Source: Flavobacterium sp. (lineage in GTDB: Bacteria > Bacteroidota > Bacteroidia > Flavobacteriales > Flavobacteriaceae). Taken from it: DNA of 6,363 nt. Under the pieces are notes generated by a model. That model saw nothing but the letters and a program-made list of their open reading frames with translations, was not told the DNA's origin and ran no database searches. Positions 3,888 through 6,363 of the stretch are shown here, in pieces (the stretch's first letter is position 1; every line of letters begins with the position of its first letter). The position numbers and the translations under genes are program-made. The stretch spans positions 1 through 6,363 of the forward strand of contig JASLHL010000010.1 in NCBI GenBank assembly GCA_030152225.1. The letters run 5' to 3'.

Positions 3888-6363
3888 TTAATTAAATAAG
3901 TCTTTTTGTTCTTCCTCAAAGAAGCGATCCAACGCTATTGTATCGGGAATCAATACGCTACGAGCCTTACTTCCCTCAAAAGGCCCTACAATACCTGCGG
4001 CTTCCAATTGATCAATAATTCGCCCAGCTCGGTTGTATCCCAATTTCAATTTGCGTTGTAATAAAGAAGCGGATCCCTGTTGAGCATTGACAATTACAGT
4101 CGCAGCCTCTCTAAATAAAGCATCTCTTTCGCTAATATCCATATCGAAATCCGTTCCGCCACCTTCTTCACCCACATATTCTGGCAATAGATAAGCGTCT
4201 GGGTAGGCTTTTTGTCCACCGATAAACTCCGTAATCTTGTCTACCTCAGGCGTATCAACAAAGGCACATTGTACGCGAACCAAATCATTTCCTTGTGTAT
4301 AGAGTAAATCTCCTCTACCAATGAGCTGATCTGCTCCTTGTTGGTCCAAAATAGTACGGGAGTCAATCTTCGAGGTTACGCGAAAGGCAATTCGCGCGGG
4401 GAAGTTTGCCTTAATAATTCCCGTAATTACGTTCACTGATGGACGTTGAGTTGCTACGATTAAGTGAATTCCAATCGCACGAGCCAGCTGAGCCAAACGA
4501 GCAATTGGCGTTTCAACATCCTTACCAGCCGTCATAATTAAATCGGCAAACTCATCAATTACCAAGACAATATAAGGTAAAAAACGATGTCCATTTTCTG
4601 GATTCAAACGGCGTTGCTTGAATTTCTCATTGTACTCTTTAATATTGCGGACCATCGCATCTTTTAATAAACTATAGCGATTGTCCATTTCAATACAAAG
4701 AGAATTTAACGTATTGATAACCTTGGTATTATCAGTTATAATAGCTTCTTCTGAGTCGGGTAATTTCGCCAAGTAATGGCGTTCAATTTTGTTGAATAAC
4801 GTCAACTCTACTTTCTTCGGATCCACCAAAACGAATTTTACTTCGGCTGGGTGTTTCTTATACAACAAAGAGGCTAATAAAGCATTCAATCCAACGGATT
4901 TTCCTTGTCCTGTTGCTCCTGCCATCAACAAGTGTGGCATTTTGGCTAAATCCACCACAAAAGTTTCATTGGAAATTGTCTTTCCTAATGCCACAGGCAA
5001 TTCCATTTCTGCACTTTGGAACTTAGGCGACGCAATCACACTGCGCATCGAAACAATAGACGGACTTGTATTGGGAACCTCAATACCAATGGTACCTCTT
5101 CCGGGAATTGGCGCAATAATACGAATACCCAAAGCCGCCAAAGACAAGGCTATATCATCTTCTAGGTTCTTAATCTTCGAGATGCGAACCCCTGCCTCGG
5201 GTACAATTTCGTATAGCGTTACCGTCGGTCCAACAGTCGCCTTAATTTGAGCAATATCAATTTTATAATTTCGCAGGGTTTCTACGATATTATTTTTATT
5301 TTCTTCTAATTCTTCTTGATTGATTGTAATACTACCCGTCCCATAATCTTTTAATAAATCGATGGATGGAAACTGATAGTTTGACAATTCCAACGTTGGA
5401 TCAAATTCTCCAAAATCTTGCACCAATTTGGCAGCTAGATTTTCCTCAACCGTTCCCTCCTCTTTTATTGCTTCAATTACAAAATCTTCAGAAGAACCTT
5501 TAACCGCTTCTTCTTCCGCGAGAACTTCTTCTTTCTTAGGGTGTAAATTCAATTCAGAACTATGTCCTATCGTTGGTTTAATACTCTTGTGATCAATAGC
5601 AAAAGTTGTACTTTTTACTTCTTCTTTATCTGCCGCAACATCCTCGTGTTTTGGCGGCATAACAAGGCTATAGTCTTCTTCTTTTTCTTCTGCTACTGGT
5701 ACAGGATCAACGATAGCTTCTTTGGGTTCTTCCTTAACAGGCGTTGTGGTTTGATCAAATGTAGCATCATCCAATTTCGTCCTAGCAGAAAGTGAAGAAA
5801 ATTTAGCGGGTATTGCTGAGATAAAATCTCTAATCTTGGTTGGAGATAGCTTATAGCGAAACAAAAGAAAAACAATCGTAATAAAGCAAATGAGCAAGAT
5901 TGTTCCTGCTGTTCCTAAGTAATCTGTTAAATACAAATTAATCTCATACCCAACCGTTCCACCTAGCAGTGGATTTTGTTTCCAAAAAAATCCAAGGAAA
6001 CTACCCAACAAAATCATGGTGGTGAGATCCCAAAAAACTACTTTTTTTATTCTGCGGGATGCAATACCAAAAAAGGCATATACCCCGCTGTGAATTAATA
6101 GCTTGGCAAAAAAGAAAGAGGCCAATCCAAATCCTTTATAAATAAAAACATGCCCCAAATAGGCACCCAGTTTTCCCAACCAATTGTGAACTTCCAATTC
6201 TCTATCTCCTACTTCTGCCAAATTACTTTGGTCTTCGATTCCCGAAAGGAAATAAGAAACGAAACTCAAAGTAAGGGATATACCTATAATAATCAATAAG
6301 ATAGAAAATAAAAAACGAGAATTCTTTAAAATGGTTGTATCGTATTTTTTAGTTTCAATGGGG
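3888..6363 (-). CDS. ftsK: DNA translocase FtsK/SpoIIIE (5' end outside window)
   Basis: The reading frame stays open to the right edge, giving 824 visible residues (numbered here from the first complete codon). No ATG or GTG start is visible, and the TTG at 6294-6296 lies inside the first membrane segment, so the gene is cut by the window. The N-terminal part has four membrane segments (about 16-39, 77-98, 110-126, 149-169) that anchor the protein at the division septum. An acidic Glu/Pro/Lys-rich linker of about 150 residues follows (172-328). The RecA-like motor follows, with Walker A GATGQGKS at 482-489 (bases 4896-4919), Walker B VLVIDEFADL at 599-608, and ATQRPSVNVITG at 637-648. The C-terminal winged-helix gamma domain (745-804, with NRAGRIIDQLEAAGIVGP) reads polar DNA motifs and activates XerCD recombination. 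All key residues are present. FtsK pumps DNA through the closing septum and helps resolve chromosome dimers. It is the first visible gene of the operon. Confidence 0.96.
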   Translation of the reverse strand, partial: PIETKKYDTTILKNSRFLFSILLIIIGISLTLSFVSYFLSGIEDQSNLAEVGDRELEVHNWLGKLGAYLGHVFIYKGFGLASFFFAKLLIHSGVYAFFGIASRRIKKVVFWDLTTMILLGSFLGFFWKQNPLLGGTVGYEINLYLTDYLGTAGTILLICFITIVFLLFRYKLSPTKIRDFISAIPAKFSSLSARTKLDDATFDQTTTPVKEEPKEAIVDPVPVAEEKEEDYSLVMPPKHEDVAADKEEVKSTTFAIDHKSIKPTIGHSSELNLHPKKEEVLAEEEAVKGSSEDFVIEAIKEEGTVEENLAAKLVQDFGEFDPTLELSNYQFPSIDLLKDYGTGSITINQEELEENKNNIVETLRNYKIDIAQIKATVGPTVTLYEIVPEAGVRISKIKNLEDDIALSLAALGIRIIAPIPGRGTIGIEVPNTSPSIVSMRSVIASPKFQSAEMELPVALGKTISNETFVVDLAKMPHLLMAGATGQGKSVGLNALLASLLYKKHPAEVKFVLVDPKKVELTLFNKIERHYLAKLPDSEEAIITDNTKVINTLNSLCIEMDNRYSLLKDAMVRNIKEYNEKFKQRRLNPENGHRFLPYIVLVIDEFADLIMTAGKDVETPIARLAQLARAIGIHLIVATQRPSVNVITGIIKANFPARIAFRVTSKIDSRTILDQQGADQLIGRGDLLYTQGNDLVRVQCAFVDTPEVDKITEFIGGQKAYPDAYLLPEYVGEEGGGTDFDMDISERDALFREAATVIVNAQQGSASLLQRKLKLGYNRAGRIIDQLEAAGIVGPFEGSKARSVLIPDTIALDRFFEEEQKDLFN

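Noticed and set aside
4789..5250. Long plus-strand open frame inside ftsK
   Set aside because: It is antisense to the strongly conserved FtsK motor domain, resembles no family I recognise and has no promoter-like context, so it is a shadow frame.
6294..6296. TTG codon as the start of ftsK
   Set aside because: The frame continues open to the window edge, and the residues upstream (RFLFSIL) complete the first membrane segment. The true start lies beyond 6363.

Overview
The window looks like a chromosomal segment of a member of the Bacteroidota, most likely Flavobacteriaceae (a Myroides- or Flavobacterium-like organism; the genus is a guess). Four things point there. The DNA is AT-rich. Start codons lack Shine-Dalgarno sequences. 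A TAnnTTTG-type promoter lies upstream of the tRNA. The gene set is a flavobacterial-looking ftsK - lolA - LptF/G permease - ribB series.

Layout. All recognised genes are on the minus strand, so they read from right to left. At the right edge is ftsK (septal DNA translocase), whose 5' end lies outside the window. It is followed after 16 bp by a LolA-type periplasmic lipoprotein carrier, after 9 bp by an LptF/LptG-family permease that starts with GTG, and after 24 bp by a riboflavin-pathway gene, ribB. The spacings indicate one transcription unit whose main promoter would lie upstream of ftsK, beyond the window. A weak AT-rich hairpin may end it. Next comes a tRNA-Ser(UGA) with its own promoter and a strong intrinsic terminator. 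The last 333 bp (1-333) hold no gene. They hold a nested set of direct and inverted repeats, several hairpins with T-tracts, and a short heptamer repeat.

How the genes work together. FtsK couples chromosome segregation to division. LolA and the LptF/G-type permease serve outer-membrane biogenesis (lipoprotein and LPS export). RibB supplies the four-carbon precursor of riboflavin. Grouping division, envelope and flavin genes is a housekeeping arrangement, not an accessory system. I see no mobile element, CRISPR array, defence system or toxin-antitoxin pair.

Two points deserve a second look. The RibA-like half of the ribB product has lost the zinc cysteines and catalytic arginine of GTP cyclohydrolase II. 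The intergenic repeat and palindrome system downstream of the tRNA keeps its flanking boxes while its stem sequences vary.
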